Assembly: GCF_963678635.1 (NCBI RefSeq)
Contig: NC_087063.1
Coordinates: 81,331,574-81,395,573 of the forward strand
DNA length: 64,000 nucleotides
Source: Symsagittifera roscoffensis
Taxonomy: Eukaryota > Xenacoelomorpha > Acoela > Convolutidae
Direction: 5' to 3'
Part shown: in pieces, positions 21,114-33,319 of the stretch
Position numbering within the stretch: the stretch's first letter is position 1
Layout: every line of letters starts with the position of its first letter
Position numbers and translations under genes: made by a program
Notes under the pieces: model-generated
Told to the model about the DNA's origin: nothing
Databases searched by the model: none
What the model saw: only the letters and a program-made list of their open reading frames with translations

Positions 21114-24100
21114 CTGAAACAACCATGATTTCACGTGAACAGATCAGAGCACCATTGAAAACAAAGCAATATATTGACAGTAGCCATGAAAAAATGAAGA
21201 AAACTACCCGGGTACTTACGCTTCGACTTCTCAAATTGAGCAAGTGCAGTTTTGAGACTGAAATTTTGTGGTCGAGAAACAATTTCAGCCAAGCACAAAG
21301 TCGAAACATACCCAATTTTGGTTGAGAAAGCCGAAACATACGTCGAGCGCAGTCAAAATATCCGAGACAGTCGAGAAAGACGAAACACCTCAACCCGGGT
21401 AGCAGTAAAACCTCAATAGGCCATAAGTAACAATTAATTTTCTAAGATTACATCGCCTATTGCAAAAAGGGGTAACGTTACTAGGTAAACAATCCGCAGT
21501 TATTTAACCATTGATTTAGTTTTTTATCGGACTGGTTATTATTTACTAGTTATTAGCATGTTATAATCGGGATAATTCGGCTTACTCATGTAGCTGTCGG
21601 CGAGTTCCTGAGCACCAGGCCGATTCTTCTCCAATCGCTTGTCTTTCATCATTGTCAGCTGGTAGTAGTTCTGGTCTGTCCAATCCAGCTGACAGGTCCC
21701 GTCTTTAGGCATCTTCACTCCATACATCAAAGCAGAGTTCCAAGCGTGCATATTTAGCATGTAAATATTGCGCTCTATACAAAAAGATCCTGTTACAATT
21801 TATTTCAGTCATTTCGCATTCAAAATCAAAAACTAGATTTTCATGTGAATGTATAAAAAGGTGCTTTTTCAACTTTTAGTTTGGTACTTACAGCAGGGGG
21901 TTAAGATTTGTTATGTTCAGGTTTGGATTTAGGGGGTGGGGTGGACCCTCTTTTCCTCAGATATTTGACCCCTCGCCATCAAAAGAGTGCCCCATTTCGG
22001 AACTGTTTTATGACATATCTGTTTCGCTGACTGATCCCCAAAATTTTCCAGTGGCGTCTTTGGCACCAATACACACTTTTAAAGGGTAAGTGCTGCCAAA
22101 AGACGCATTTTTCAAGAAATTCCCATACGGCTTTTGACTAATTTTTTTGAACGTTTTTCTTCAAAATACGGTGATTGTGGAGCATTAAGAGAGCTCAATT
22201 TTTCTTTTTGAATCAACCTACAAAGCCAGTCCAACTTTTTGATCCGTTTTTGTGAATCCTCCCATCTCTCCGAGAAAATCCTGGATCCGCCCTTGGTTAT
22301 GATTGGTTGGTTTTCAAATATTTTGGAAGGAAAAAAACTTACCATGTACTTTCCACTCAAAACAATTTAGTAAGAATTCGGAAAAAAACGACATTTAGAA
22401 CATCACAAAGAAATAAAAATTTCGTAAATTCTTCGTGAAAAATATTTTTTCTTTTAAATGAGAATCTCACACAAATTTGACATAGCAAATATGTACAAAA
22501 AGTTGTCAAATTATGCCAAAATGTTTACATGCCAAATTTAAGAGCACTGGGGGAGGGGAGGGGGAGGGTGCTTTTTTTTCTCTGCACTTACATTGTCGAC
22601 CGATAATAAGAAAACTCAAAGTTTAAAATATGATAATTTTCAACTTAATTTTGTGCGTTTCTATAAGCATTACTGTCTTTCAAGTCCCATACTGAAAAGC
22701 AAGAGTTTTAATCTACAAACACAATTTTTTTAAAATTTGACGGCGTGTACATATGTTTGGCCAGTTAAAAAAATCATTTGCTTTACATTGGTCTGTACAG
22801 CATACAAAAAATGCGATATTCGATTGAGATGAATGGCCCATTACTGGTGTTTTGGACGTGACAAGCACCGGCGGATTTAGGGATTTGACCCCCTGTCGGC
22901 TCAAAGGTTCCCTTTGTACAAAATGGAGATATCCATTGTTGGCTGCCAGACCCTATAACTTTTCGACAGGCGCCAATTTTTATTAATTTTGAAGGTAAAG
23001 CGCGCGCCGAAAAAACGCTATTTTTGGTCCAAATTTTCCAAAAAGTGCTCAAAAACTCCTTTTTGGCTGGTTTTTTTTTTCAAAATTATGCCAGGGGTGC
23101 AGAAAATTTGGCCAAAACAGGGTCTTTTTAGTACACTGGGACAGCTCGAAAAATAAATTTAGTCAACTTAAAAAAGGTTGACAAAGCTTTTCAACAAGTT
23201 TTTGAAAGTTAGCTTAACTTAAAAAGTAATCAGTTTGTAATGATTTGGCGTTACTTAAAAAAAGGTTATCGCGCCAACTTCCAACTGAAATTTTTGTTGG
23301 ACAGGTGGTTTTTTAACCTCTGAGCTACATGCACAAAATTATATGCAGTCACGTGATCTGAGTGAAGCTAGATTTCTTAAGAAAAAGCGGTAAAATTACG
23401 TCTCCACTGAATTCTACTTATTCTTTTCTCGAATCTAACTTTAAATTAAGCAATTAGACTTAGTAGCAAAAAATTACAACAGACATAATTAAATAGGTGA
23501 GTTGCTCTTTTTAAGTAATTTTATCTGTTCCAAGTATCGCAACTCTCTAAATAGGCTCAATAATTTTGGTCAGATTCTTTTCAGAAGAGGATTTTGAAGC
23601 TAACTGCAAAAGATATTAAGTGGTACTAACGCATGCAGATGACCCAATTGGGGAAACCACAAGTGTAGTCATCCAAACCAGTAACGCCGGCATCCCTTCC
23701 CCGTATGAAGTCAACCTTATTGCCGTATTCTTCCCGACTCACACAAGCTTCCTCTTCTTTCGTGCCCAAAACTAAACAGCCAAAAACACGGCTTCAAACA
23801 TTTTTTCGAAAACCAAGTTAACATCCTTAATTAAATTTGCTAAGCGCTGCTTGTAAAATGCTCGATTCTGATTGGCTGAAAACTCTCAACTTAGAACCAA
23901 GTTAACATCCCCCAAACGGCATTGGGTAGATGTAAGCTTGGTCCATTTGAGAGAACTTTGCAGTCGACGGACTACTTCATTTTAAGAAGCCGAGGGAAAA
24001 TTTCATCGCTCTAGATCATTGTGATTTTCAAGATTTTTTTCATAGTTGATTTTCACAAAACAAATCTATAGTAATAGGAGAATATTGGATAAAAGTTTTT

Positions 24101-27100
24101 TCTTAAGTATATATTTTTAATGATGAAGATCACTTCCAAAACGAAGTCGCAAGTTCTAATTTTTGAAATTTGCAAATTTTAAAAATAATTCAGAAGTTTC
24201 CGATAAAACGGCAAGTTTAATGTTTAATTTAACCAATTTTTAACGCCTCTATGTTCACCAAATGAAAGTTTGCATATTTTCCTTACAACTTAATAATAAT
24301 GGATCCATTAAGAAATGTCATGAAACTGGTTGGAGCTCAATGTAAAAAAAAATGATTGAGTGCATTTTCAAACATCTTATTCATTTTTTTTTCAAGTTGA
24401 CATTGAATTTCATTTGCTTGATTTAGGTAACTCAGATAAGCTTTTTTGCATATTTTCTATTCTAATAGTAATACAAATTTTAACGATGACACTCTGCGTA
24501 CTGCCGGTAAAAGTTTGTTTTCCGGGCGTCATTTGATCATTTGATTAGAAGGAGTTAGCGAAGTTTTCTGCTGCAGAACCAACTTGAAATTTTGGATATG
24601 AAAGTACTCCTTGTAAAGCTGAAGATCTAATTTAGGCCCTCATATAGTTTTTATCTAACTGATGGAAGAATACAGACAACTACTTAGCTACAAATTAAAA
24701 TCTAACCCCGATTCTTGGCATTCAAACAGATAAGATACTGAATTCTCAGTCAATTTCTGTCCAAAAATCAAACAGGTTTTTTTAGTTCTTTTTTGTGAAA
24801 AGGCAATTTATGTGAAGAGACCTTAAAAAAGACACACTTTCTATGACTTTGTACAGCTATATTCTATCAAGCAGCTCCATCCATCATAAGTCAGCACTTC
24901 TACCCTGAATCTACTAGTTGCAGAGAAAACGGGAGAAAAAGTGACAAAACTTTCTTTCTTTTCATTACTTATAAACTAAAAATTGCAACGATTGTGTCAA
25001 GAGACTTCAGTTTTTAGATCAAATTTATGGATTTCACCCATCTTTTTATTATGTTTTCTAACTGAGCCTACGTTCTTTGAAAACATGTGCAAGCATGCAA
25101 TACAAACAATTTTTGGGATTAAAAAGTATACACGTTCCAGTTTTAAGGTACCAATCGTTTGTTTGATAAAACACTTCAAATTTATGGTAAAAAAAATCAT
25201 ATTGAATGAGAAAACAGAAGACATAAGAAAACTAGGGCAAATTTTTGCAAACTAGTGCAGGTTTTTCGCAAACGTCGCTGCTAAAAAAATACTTATTTGG
25301 ACGCAATTAGGATAGTAATATATAAAACAGCTGAATTTTTAACCAGCTAACATGTAAAACATCCAAAAAACAAAAAATCCTGTAACAAATTTCGGAGAAG
25401 TTTTTTTTCAAAAATATGTGTAATTCGAAAAAAATACACGATTTTCAGCTGGTTAAAAAAACTCTGCTCGCTTTGGTTTCGTTTTTACTTCGACACTTTA
25501 TTCAAATTCAAAAAACACCATGTAAAACTGATTTTGACTCACCTCGGTCATCTGGCTGTTCAGGTTTGAACAAGTTCACGTTCATTGGGTCCCCGGTGTA
25601 CATGTTCAAGAAAGGGTTGAGTTTATTGCCGAAAAAGCGCACGAAGCCTGTCCAAAAGCCACTCGCCTTCAGGTACGCCGGGCTTGTATTAATCTCGTTC
25701 TCATATTTCGTCCAGAAATGATCCCGCAGCGTTTGCTACAAAAACAAAAAAATGACAAGGTTAGCAAAAAAGCAGCAATTAAGCAAACTGTGTAGATGAA
25801 ATGAGATAAACAGAAGAGGAGCAAAAGAGTTAAAAAACTTTCAGTACAAATGGATTCGAAACAAATCAATCTAATTTTGAACTCAAATCAAATACGTTTT
25901 TGACCCGAAGCACAAAATGGTAACTTTTGATAACCATACATGGCATAAAACTGAATGTCAAGTTTCTTCCAAAAGAGAAAGTGAAAACCCGACACAAGTT
26001 TCGAAGTATGTTAGTACTTCAATTAGTATAGACAAATAATAGAAGTGCCTCGTCACTGGATTTTGCAAGCCCAATTCTGGTCAAAAAAGTTCTAATGTGT
26101 TCAAATTTAATCTTTATAACCCCACCAGTAATCAAAGTCTTTCTTACCGACATCTGATGAAAATTATGGAATATTTGCGCTCGGGTTTTATTCAGACACA
26201 TTTTCACTCATCAACTGGCAAATGACAAATGTTAAAGGAATTTCATACAGTCTAAAAGATATTGATAAATTGTGGCTCAAACAGAATTTTTTTGCACTCT
26301 TTGACCAACGGCTAATTTGACCAATTGGCAAAATTAACGTGCAATTTATTGCGTTCTAATACAGCTTAAGCGGCAAAAAGATGCTATCATGAACCATATC
26401 AAATAAAACTTTGGCCCGCTATGTTATACGAAAAGATCTTAATAATTGAAAAAAATCGCTTTGTAAATATCACTAGGTGTGCCGTAAACTTCTAAAAATT
26501 AATCTCATCTATTTAAGTTCAAATTTTTCAAGTTTTAATTAAAATTTTTATAGAACACATTATAGGCCGCTCGGAATTTTCAAATATTTGCTCTGGTACG
26601 AGCAGTCTTGTCTGTGTTTCAGGTTCCACATGAAAAACGCTTGAACACAATCTATCCCACGTTCAACTATCAATAACTACCATTAAAACTAAAAATTAGA
26701 AGAAAAGGCTTTGAAATTTTCTAACTATTTCCAAAGTATCAAGCAAGATTGTTTGTACATCATGAATTTTGCAAATTAGTAATTTTAAATGCCAAATTGA
26801 CCAAATTGGTCCTTTTAAAATCCCCATTATTTAAAACAAAATGATCACAGGCAAAATAGCTTTTGTTTTTTGATCCCCTGAAATGACAGTTGTTATAAAA
26901 AAAATTTTGTCAAATTCTTAAAATTGACTGAGTAAAACAAATCTTTCCATGTATAAAATTTTTGTCACACTTTTCATAACTCAAAACAGTAGTCAAACGT
27001 TTTGGGGAAACTCTTTTTACAATCGAAAATCTTCGAAAAAAGTTGACAAAATTTAGGAAAAGTATTCAATACACGAAACAATTGTCATTAGCTGATAATT

Positions 27101-28934
27101 TAAAACTTTGATTTCTTGTCTGTGGTTTACTCACATCATCACCTGGGTTGTCGAACGTGACAACAGTTGCCCCTCCCTCGTAGCCACATGCAGCCACCGC
27201 CTTGTCCTGACTCATCGGACCCAGATCTACCAGCATCTTGTAACAGTGAGGCAGACCTATAAAAGTGTAACTCAATTTTTTGGTCAATATTCCTTAAAGA
27301 AGCCCTCTTTCCGACGTTTTTGATTTGCTAGATCTATTCACGCTAGCCACTTTGAGTGGAAACGGGTTTTGAGAGAACACGGGAAAAAGAAATTACCCGA
27401 GCACGAATTTTTGGTCACTTTCTTCAAAAAGTGAGAAAAAGTCTGAGATTGTAAATATCAAAATGTTTCAAAAAGCAGCCGCCGCCTGTTTGTGATTAAG
27501 AACGAACCAGCTTCTTGTAGCAATGTCCAGACCTAACAAGTCAAAATAAATCACGGGATTTCTGTAGAAAACAGAAAGACCAAACGCGCATGCAAAACTT
27601 TCTGGCCAATCAGCGTCCTGCAAACAGTCTTTAGCGCTGACTGATTTTCCAGGACTTTTTTGCTGGCACGAGGGAATCTTCTTCATATGAGTTATTATTT
27701 GGTTGAACGTTTTTTAGATCAATTTGAGGGACCCAATACCAATGAGTTAGTAGTCGAGAGAGGAGATTCTTCTATACATTATTTAACGAATGTTTTTTTC
27801 TCAGCTTTCATTTCATAAAATTAACAAGGCTGGTCATATCAGAGCGAAGCCCTGAATGTTCCGGGTGCCTTTTAAGGTTTATGGAGCAGCAATAATTTTA
27901 AAAAATTAAATGTAATAAATAAAATGAAATTTCTTTTAAATTTGAATTTTTTAATGAAAATCATACCCCCACACGCCATAAAAATTACAAAAGAAAAGAT
28001 TTCGCACCTTGTAACAAATCAATTATGGCAAATAAGCTTACTTCAACCAATTTGGAACGATTTCTATGACGGATTAAATATCCACTTACGCGTTAATAGC
28101 GAGAAATATATCGCGCGTTAATTGTCCCAAGTTGGCCAAAATGGCAATCTTTAAACCCCCATACTTTTACGAAAAATAATCACAGGTTAAATATATTTTC
28201 ACATTTAAGCTGAAGACAACAATATCTTTCGAATGATATTTATAAAATTAAGTCAAAAAGGCTAGTTAAAAAGTCGAAATTTGTCTTAAGAAAAAAACCC
28301 ACCCGGAGCACAAAGATTCCGTTACTTTCGTATCGAAAGTCGAAACAAAAGTCAATTTTTATTTATAAACGTAAATTTTCAAAGAATAATTCAATAATCT
28401 ACTTTAATTTGCAATTGTGTAAGTTTTCTTCAGACTGCTCGTGGATAAAGCCAGAATTTCCAGAAAGTATTTCAAGGTGTTTCAAAACCTTAATAACGAT
28501 TAATCAANNNNNNNNNNNNNNNNNNNNNNNNNNNNNNNNNNNNNNNNNNNNNNNNNNNNNNNNNNNNNNNNNNNNNNNNNNNNNNNNNNNNNNNNNNNNN
28601 NNNNNNNNNNNNNNNNNNNNNNNNNNNNNNNNNNNNNNNNNNNNNNNNNNNNNNNNNNNNNNNNNNNNNNNNNNNNNNNNNNNNNNNNNNNNNNNNNNNN
28701 NNNNNNNCTGAAACAAAAAACAATTTGAATTTCAAAGCAACCACTGATGAAGAGTCCAACAACTATTCGCATTTTTACGAAAAAGTTGCTCCCTTGCGCC
28801 TTTGTTTCATTTCTGATCATTAAAAACTTTTACAAAGTCTATGCCAAACAAGACCCCCAATTTAATCGATAAACTCACATGATGACTTCCTGGACGCAAA
28901 ATGTCACGACAAGGACAGCCAATAAAACCTTCAT
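21067..28934 (-). CDS. Lectin gene 2: secreted C-type lectin-domain protein, one exon lost in an assembly gap
   Basis: Minus-strand exons 28934-28879, [exon 2 in the gap], 27256-27135, 25735-25543, 23771-23631, 21774-21586 and 21113-21067 match gene 1 in order and phase. The signal peptide is MKVLLAVLVVTFCVQEVI. Landmarks: HCYKMLVDLG, AACGYEGGATVVTF, FWTGFVRFFG, EQPDD, EEACVS, GLDDYTC, WVIC, then AWNSALMYG, GTCQLDW and SPSCPQ-stop. Exon 5 is 12 nt longer than in genes 1 and 3, adding four residues before GLDDYTC. The QPD triad is kept. Introns hold two hAT-like elements (exon 5-6 intron), a duplicated broken exon 3 and a Helentron-like copy (both upstream of exon 3). All visible exons are open, so the gene appears functional. 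Confidence 0.85.
21586..21774 (-). CDS. Lectin gene 2 exon 6: C-terminal extension
   Basis: Encodes RNIYMLNMHAWNSALMYG, MPKDGTCQLDW and NYYQLTMMKDKRL; 189 nt, donor A|GTAAGC. Confidence 0.88.
21918..22295. mobile_element. hAT-like MITE, family B, copy 2, with 8-bp target duplication
   Basis: Left terminus CAGGTTTGGATTTAG and inverted right terminus CAAGGGCGGATCCAGG. Flanks GTTATGTT (21910-21917) and GTTATGAT (22296-22303) agree at 7 of 8 bases, fitting the 8-bp duplication of hAT elements. No transposase. It sits in the gene 2 exon 5-6 intron. Confidence 0.7.
22867..23215. mobile_element. hAT-like element, family B, copy 3 (right end decayed)
   Basis: Starts GGCGGATTTAGGGATTTG and shares with 16105-16449 the CCCTTTGTAC, AGCGCGCGCCGAAAAAACGC and GACAGCTCG-like blocks. 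The right terminus is not recognisable. Confidence 0.55.
23631..23771 (-). CDS. Lectin gene 2 exon 5
   Basis: Encodes EEEACVSREEYG, GLDDYTCGFPNW and VICM. It is 141 nt against 129 in the paralogues; the four extra residues fall in the segment FIRGRDAGVT. Confidence 0.9.
23812..23911. repeat. 16-bp direct repeat flanking a 68-bp segment
   Basis: AACCAAGTTAACATCC occurs at 23812-23827 and 23896-23911. The enclosed DNA has no terminal repeats, so slippage or repair duplication is as likely as insertion. Confidence 0.6.
25543..25735 (-). CDS. Lectin gene 2 exon 4
   Basis: Encodes QTLRDHFW, FWTGFVRFFG, NMYTGDPM and EQPDDR; 193 nt, phase 0 to phase 1. The residue before QPD is Glu where the paralogues have Gly. 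Confidence 0.9.
27135..27256 (-). CDS. Lectin gene 2 exon 3
   Basis: Encodes LPHCYKMLVDLG and GGATVVTFDNPGDD; 122 nt as in gene 1, same acceptor TATAG and donor GTGAGT. Confidence 0.9.
27476..27532 (-). pseudogene. Broken duplicate of lectin exon 3
   Basis: On the minus strand an acceptor-like TTAG is followed by GTCTGGAC, TTGCTACAAGAAGCTGGTT and, further on, GCGGCGGCTGC, aligning to the start of exon 3 (GLDHCYKMLV...AVAAC). One base is missing after GGAC and an in-frame stop follows, and the 3' half is lost. It lies about 220 bp upstream of the intact exon 3 of gene 2, so it is a tandem exon duplicate that decayed. Confidence 0.65.
27828..28346 (-). mobile_element. Helentron-like non-autonomous element, copy 2
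   Basis: Blocks in order: GGTCATATCAGAGCGAAGCC, GAATGTTCCGGG, the AAATATCCACTTACGCGTTAATAG block, AATTGTCCCAAG, then GAGCACAAAGATTCC, the small palindrome CTTTCGTATCGAAAG and GTCGAAACA. It lies just beside the assembly gap, in the intron region between exons 2 and 3 of lectin gene 2. Confidence 0.75.
28508..28707. other. Assembly gap of exactly 200 N
   Basis: The round length suggests a scaffolding placeholder rather than a measured size. The first bases after it (CTGAAACAAAAAAC) match those directly upstream of exon 2 in gene 1, so the gap starts at an exon boundary and hides exon 2 of gene 2. Confidence 0.95.
28879..28934 (-). CDS. Lectin gene 2 exon 1: signal peptide
   Basis: ATG at 28934-28932, 18 codons with hydrophobic core LLAVLVVTF, donor GTGAGT after phase-2 AT. 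It is shorter than gene 1 exon 1 by five codons. Confidence 0.8.
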
Positions 28935-29464
28935 TGGACCGAAATTCTTCATCAGTATTGAATTCTAAACACTCAAAGTTGGACCAAACTGAGCTTACTT
29001 TTTCTACAAAACTTTATCAAGCGTAAATTTCCGAACCAAAAAAGAAAACTCGGCTGGTAAAAACCACAATGATATAAAATTGGTTAAGAATATTAAAATG
29101 ATGCACAAAAAAACTGATCACTTGTTCACGCTTACACGTTTTATTGCAGCTTAGAACGCCAAAAGTTTATTGGATTCAATTTCTCAAATTGATTTTCTAA
29201 GAAAACAAATGCTGAACCAGATTTAAGCTACTACTCTGTAAAATTGTGTTTAAAAGACCAGTTAATTGCAAAATAACCTGGGACGATTGTTACTTTTTTT
29301 CTCAAAAGAATTGAGAGCAAATCAAAAAAGTATTTTTCGGTTTTTTCTGTTTTATTTTTGGGCGGTATGCAATTTTTTACTAGATAACATTTTAAAAAAC
29401 TAGGTAACAAGATTCCACTTTTCAATACGCGTTTACAAAATATCTATTTTGTAATTATTTTCTG

Positions 29465-29510
29465 CAGTACTCACAGCATTTTCACTTTTCAAAAACCTTT
29501 TCCCAGAAAT
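29465..29510 (-). repeat. Donor-containing direct repeat, copy 1
   Basis: Plus strand GCAGTACTCACAGCATTTTC; the partner is at about 30115-30160. Read on the minus strand both end in GCT|GTGAGT, the same as exon 3 of lectin gene 1, so these may be remnants of exon 3 ends. The similarity is short. Confidence 0.35.
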
Positions 29511-30114
29511 AATATCACAACTTTGTGAATATGAAACAGATAATTATCAAAACTTCACATGTTGAGTTGACCAATAAAGCTTATTTTTTAGATGTTCCAA
29601 TTAATTTGCAAGTCAATTGCTAACTATCTTTAACAATGACAGAGATCCCAAAGATCATACGCAAAAAATAAGGTCTTCTTTATCAGTTTTAAGACGATGG
29701 GCCTGAAAATCAAAATCTTTAGTGTCACAAAACAAAAACATTATCTATTAGTCTTTTTTGTTGTGGATTTAACTAAAACTAAAAGTTCCAAAAGTTTAGT
29801 TTAGTGCAAACAATTGATCAACTGCTGGATACTGACAAAAATTGAGAACACAAATACAAAGTTTTGAACTGAAAAATTGATTAAGAATTGTTTTGATTTC
29901 CACTTCTGAGTTTCCATGGATAATGATCGATTTTAATCAATTTTTGTGCTGCCATTATAATCGAATATCAATTCGTTTTGAGACCACGCAATTGACTTTA
30001 AAACGTTATTTTTAAACAATTGAAATCGATCACAATTCGTTAAAAATCCATTAAAATCGACTATAATCTGTATAATTTTTTTCTGAATTTTTTTCTAAAG
30101 TTTGCGGCTTTTTT

Positions 30115-30160
30115 GCAGTATACTCACAGCGTTTTCAATTTTTAAAACCTATTCCCGTAT
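30115..30160 (-). repeat. Donor-containing direct repeat, copy 2
   Basis: Plus strand GCAGTATACTCACAGCGTTT, followed like copy 1 by an AAAACCTATTCCC-type block. Confidence 0.35.
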
Positions 30161-33100
30161 GATCGAATATTTCACAACGCTATCCCTCACACTCTTAATA
30201 CACCATTTCTCGTTTTCAACACCAAAACTGCACACGTTTACCTAACGGTTTAAATGTGTGGGGGATATGAAATTTGTATAGTGTGTGGGGGGAGAGCAAA
30301 TACGTTTAAGATGATAAAAGTGTTGGGGGTTGTTGATAAGTGAAACAAGTAAAAGAAGGCAGGGGCATAATTAGAGGTTTCTCGACGGGGGCAGATTTTG
30401 CAAGTTTGTGTCCACTTTTTATTTTTTTATTTCGTCCAAAGTATAAACGATGAAGCCCTGTTTTGATCAATTTTAAATTGAGGATAGTTTTAAACCGGAC
30501 AAAAAGTAAAAATTACGGTAGAAAACACTGCAACATTTTTTGATGCAACCAAAAGTAAGTCTTATAGTGTCGACCAAATGCGAAATCATTTTGAAAAAAC
30601 CAGGCTCATTTTTATATTATAATTCATTATAAACCATCATAAACCTTTTTATTCCATTATAAACTATTATTATCGATTGCAATGGAATAATTTGATTTCT
30701 ATTTGTTTGATTTTTTTAAATTTATAATCGATTCTCATCTATGGAACTTTAATGGGGGAGTTTTACTGTTAGCAATTTTTTTCCACTATCAGCTATAATA
30801 GATCAGACTTTAAACTTACTTTTGTAAATTTGAGAAGAAATTGTCAAATTTTTCAAGATCACTATCAAACTTCAACTGAATGAAAATGAAAAATAAATCA
30901 AAATGGCCCCTCAGAATCAATTTCTTCCCTTGTGTTGTAACAGAAGTTGTTTTGAAAAATGACAAAAAAAACTTGAATAGAAAGATTGTTGCGGTTATAG
31001 TGTTTGAATCAAATAACACGCAGATCAAAAATTTTGTAACGATAAAACGAACAATTGCAGATTGGATTTAAGTGATCACAACTGCAGAGAAAGAACATGA
31101 GAACACAATTTTAATTTACTGAAACAGTGTAAAAAGAGAACCGGATGCTGCTCGAGTAGCACGTGATCATTCAACCAAAGTTGGAACCAACCCCACTTCA
31201 AGTTTATAAATGAGCAACAGGCTGACCTTAAAATTTTCTAAAAGCGCTTTTACCCCTGGCACCAATACAAAAATTTTACGACTGAAAGCAGGCCTTTACT
31301 TCTTAAAAAACGTTTAAAAGCTCAAAAAAGCTAACATTTTTACTCAGAAGGTTTAAAAAGCCCAGAAACAATAAAATTTATTTTAAATTAGACAGTTGCG
31401 GGCAGTGCAAGTAGTACGTGTTATTCAGCAAATGTACATAATTATCACTTTTTTCAGTCGTGTCGAGTTTTTGCTTTTTGCGGGTTGCAGACTAAAGAAA
31501 GCTAGCAACGGCCTTCAATGAAAGCAAAAAACAGATCAATGTTTTTGCAATTTTTGGGTTTTTGGTGCAAGGGAAGCGCTAAATGAAACTTCAAAAACCA
31601 GTTTTGCAAGGTTGTTTTAGTATTTTCATTTTTAACAGTTATTTCGCAAGCAGCTGCTTTATTTGCTCCACATTAAATTGAAATTTCAGACCAGTTTTTA
31701 CTTACACTGAAATAATTTTTAAAATATTTTAAATTCGATAGAATCAAAGTTGAGTATGCTTTAACATGATTCAACTCCCAAACTTTGAGGCCTCTGATTT
31801 TGAGAGAAACCAAGGCAAAGAGTTTTGAGATTTTCTACGCAAATTGTATTCGAAACTTCGGGCATATCTAGAAATCTATATTTTTTTAGCTTTCTGTTAG
31901 TATAATTATTAGTGTAACTTCGGTAGTATCAAAAAAGCAAAAAAAATGAAGCTAAACTCAGCATAATTTTGTTCAGCAAACTAGTTGTGTCAATTTTTGT
32001 TCCCAAACGTTTGTTTTCCCAATGATCCGATCGCAAAAATGTTTGCCATGATCATTTAGATATTTTCATCATCATGCAAGACAGCGCAACGTCTTGCAAT
32101 ATATCCATAGCCGTGCAAAGTCTCGCAGATCTTGGATTATGAAAAACGCATTTTTAGGAGCGACTTGGATATCTTGTTAAGGTTTTACCAACAATCATTT
32201 TTTATCGTTTTAATGTCGTACGTGAATCAAACAAAGAGTGTTTAGCTTTCGAGATGCTGTTTGGTAATATAATTGAATCTGGATGAAAAAAACTTCTGGG
32301 TGCCCAAAACCCCAGTAAACCAGACAAAGAAATTGAATTCATTCAATCCAAGTTGTTCACTAAAAATTAGTACTCCGTGGTTGGCCTTCTTACAGGTTTC
32401 ATCCTTCATTGGAAGGAAATGGCAAAATTTTTTGTCCACTATAAAACTAACCACGACACACAAAATTTTCTAAATAGATTTTAGTTTCAGCATGAAAATT
32501 TTGCTTCACTGCTTAACTTTTTTTATAATCCAAACTAAAAGTAGTATAGTAGTATAACTCATTTAAAAACCTAGCTGTAACTCTCAAATTTTCATCATCT
32601 GTTACAATTTTAGTAGTGAGTATCCAAATTGTACAAAAAAACGGGAACAACGTTTTTGAAAAAAAAATACCAAACTTCAATTGAAAGCTTTAAGCTGCAA
32701 CTTCTTTTCCCAGAACTGTATACAAATACAAATTTTAACTCGTTTCACAGTTTTACATTTTTAAAATATATTTTTTCACTATCACTACCGGGATGCCACG
32801 ATGCCACTCAACAATCTGTTGAGATATATGGAATCTGCAGTGCTTCAGTTTTCACAAATTTCGACTTCTTAATTGATAAATGTAAAACTTTGCGTATAAA
32901 TAGGTTCGTTTAGATTAAGAGTCTGTGAAAAAGGAGAAGTCTTTAATTATATACAGAAATTTCAGCTTTTGTTGAAGACCTAGTTTGTTTTGTAAGCATC
33001 TATCTCTCATAACAGTATTATATGTTGGATGAACTCAGCCCAATGGGATAAAGACTGCTATGTATTGCGATAGGCTAGATAGTATCCGATCTTCGCCCTA

Positions 33101-33319
33101 GGTATAAAGACCGACCCATTGTATTAGTATAGGCTGTATGTTTCAAAGTTTCAGATGGCGTGTTTCAGATGGTAAGATGGTTAAATTTTTCAGCGTACTA
33201 AATTCTTATGTAAAAAGATCGGGATAGAATACATAAGATAGGGATTTCTGTTCATTTATAAATTAAGAAAAAGCATAGATTCTGCAAAGAATTAGGTACA
33301 AGGAAACCAAAAATGTTTT

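Larger units (their letters stand above)
28935..33300. other. Spacer upstream of lectin gene 2
   Basis: No supported gene. A short block ending in a donor-like CT|GTGAGTA on the minus strand occurs twice (about 29465-29510 and 30115-30160). Part of 31170-31390 weakly resembles the family B hAT-like elements. The rest is AT-rich with no recognisable content. Confidence 0.5.

Noticed and set aside
21067-21393. Minus-strand 108-codon ORF at the 3' end of gene 2
   Set aside because: Only its last 15 codons are exon 7; the rest is intron reading through the acceptor, without the paralogue conservation.
28409-28820. Several ORFs running through the N gap
   Set aside because: They are translations of N and carry no information.
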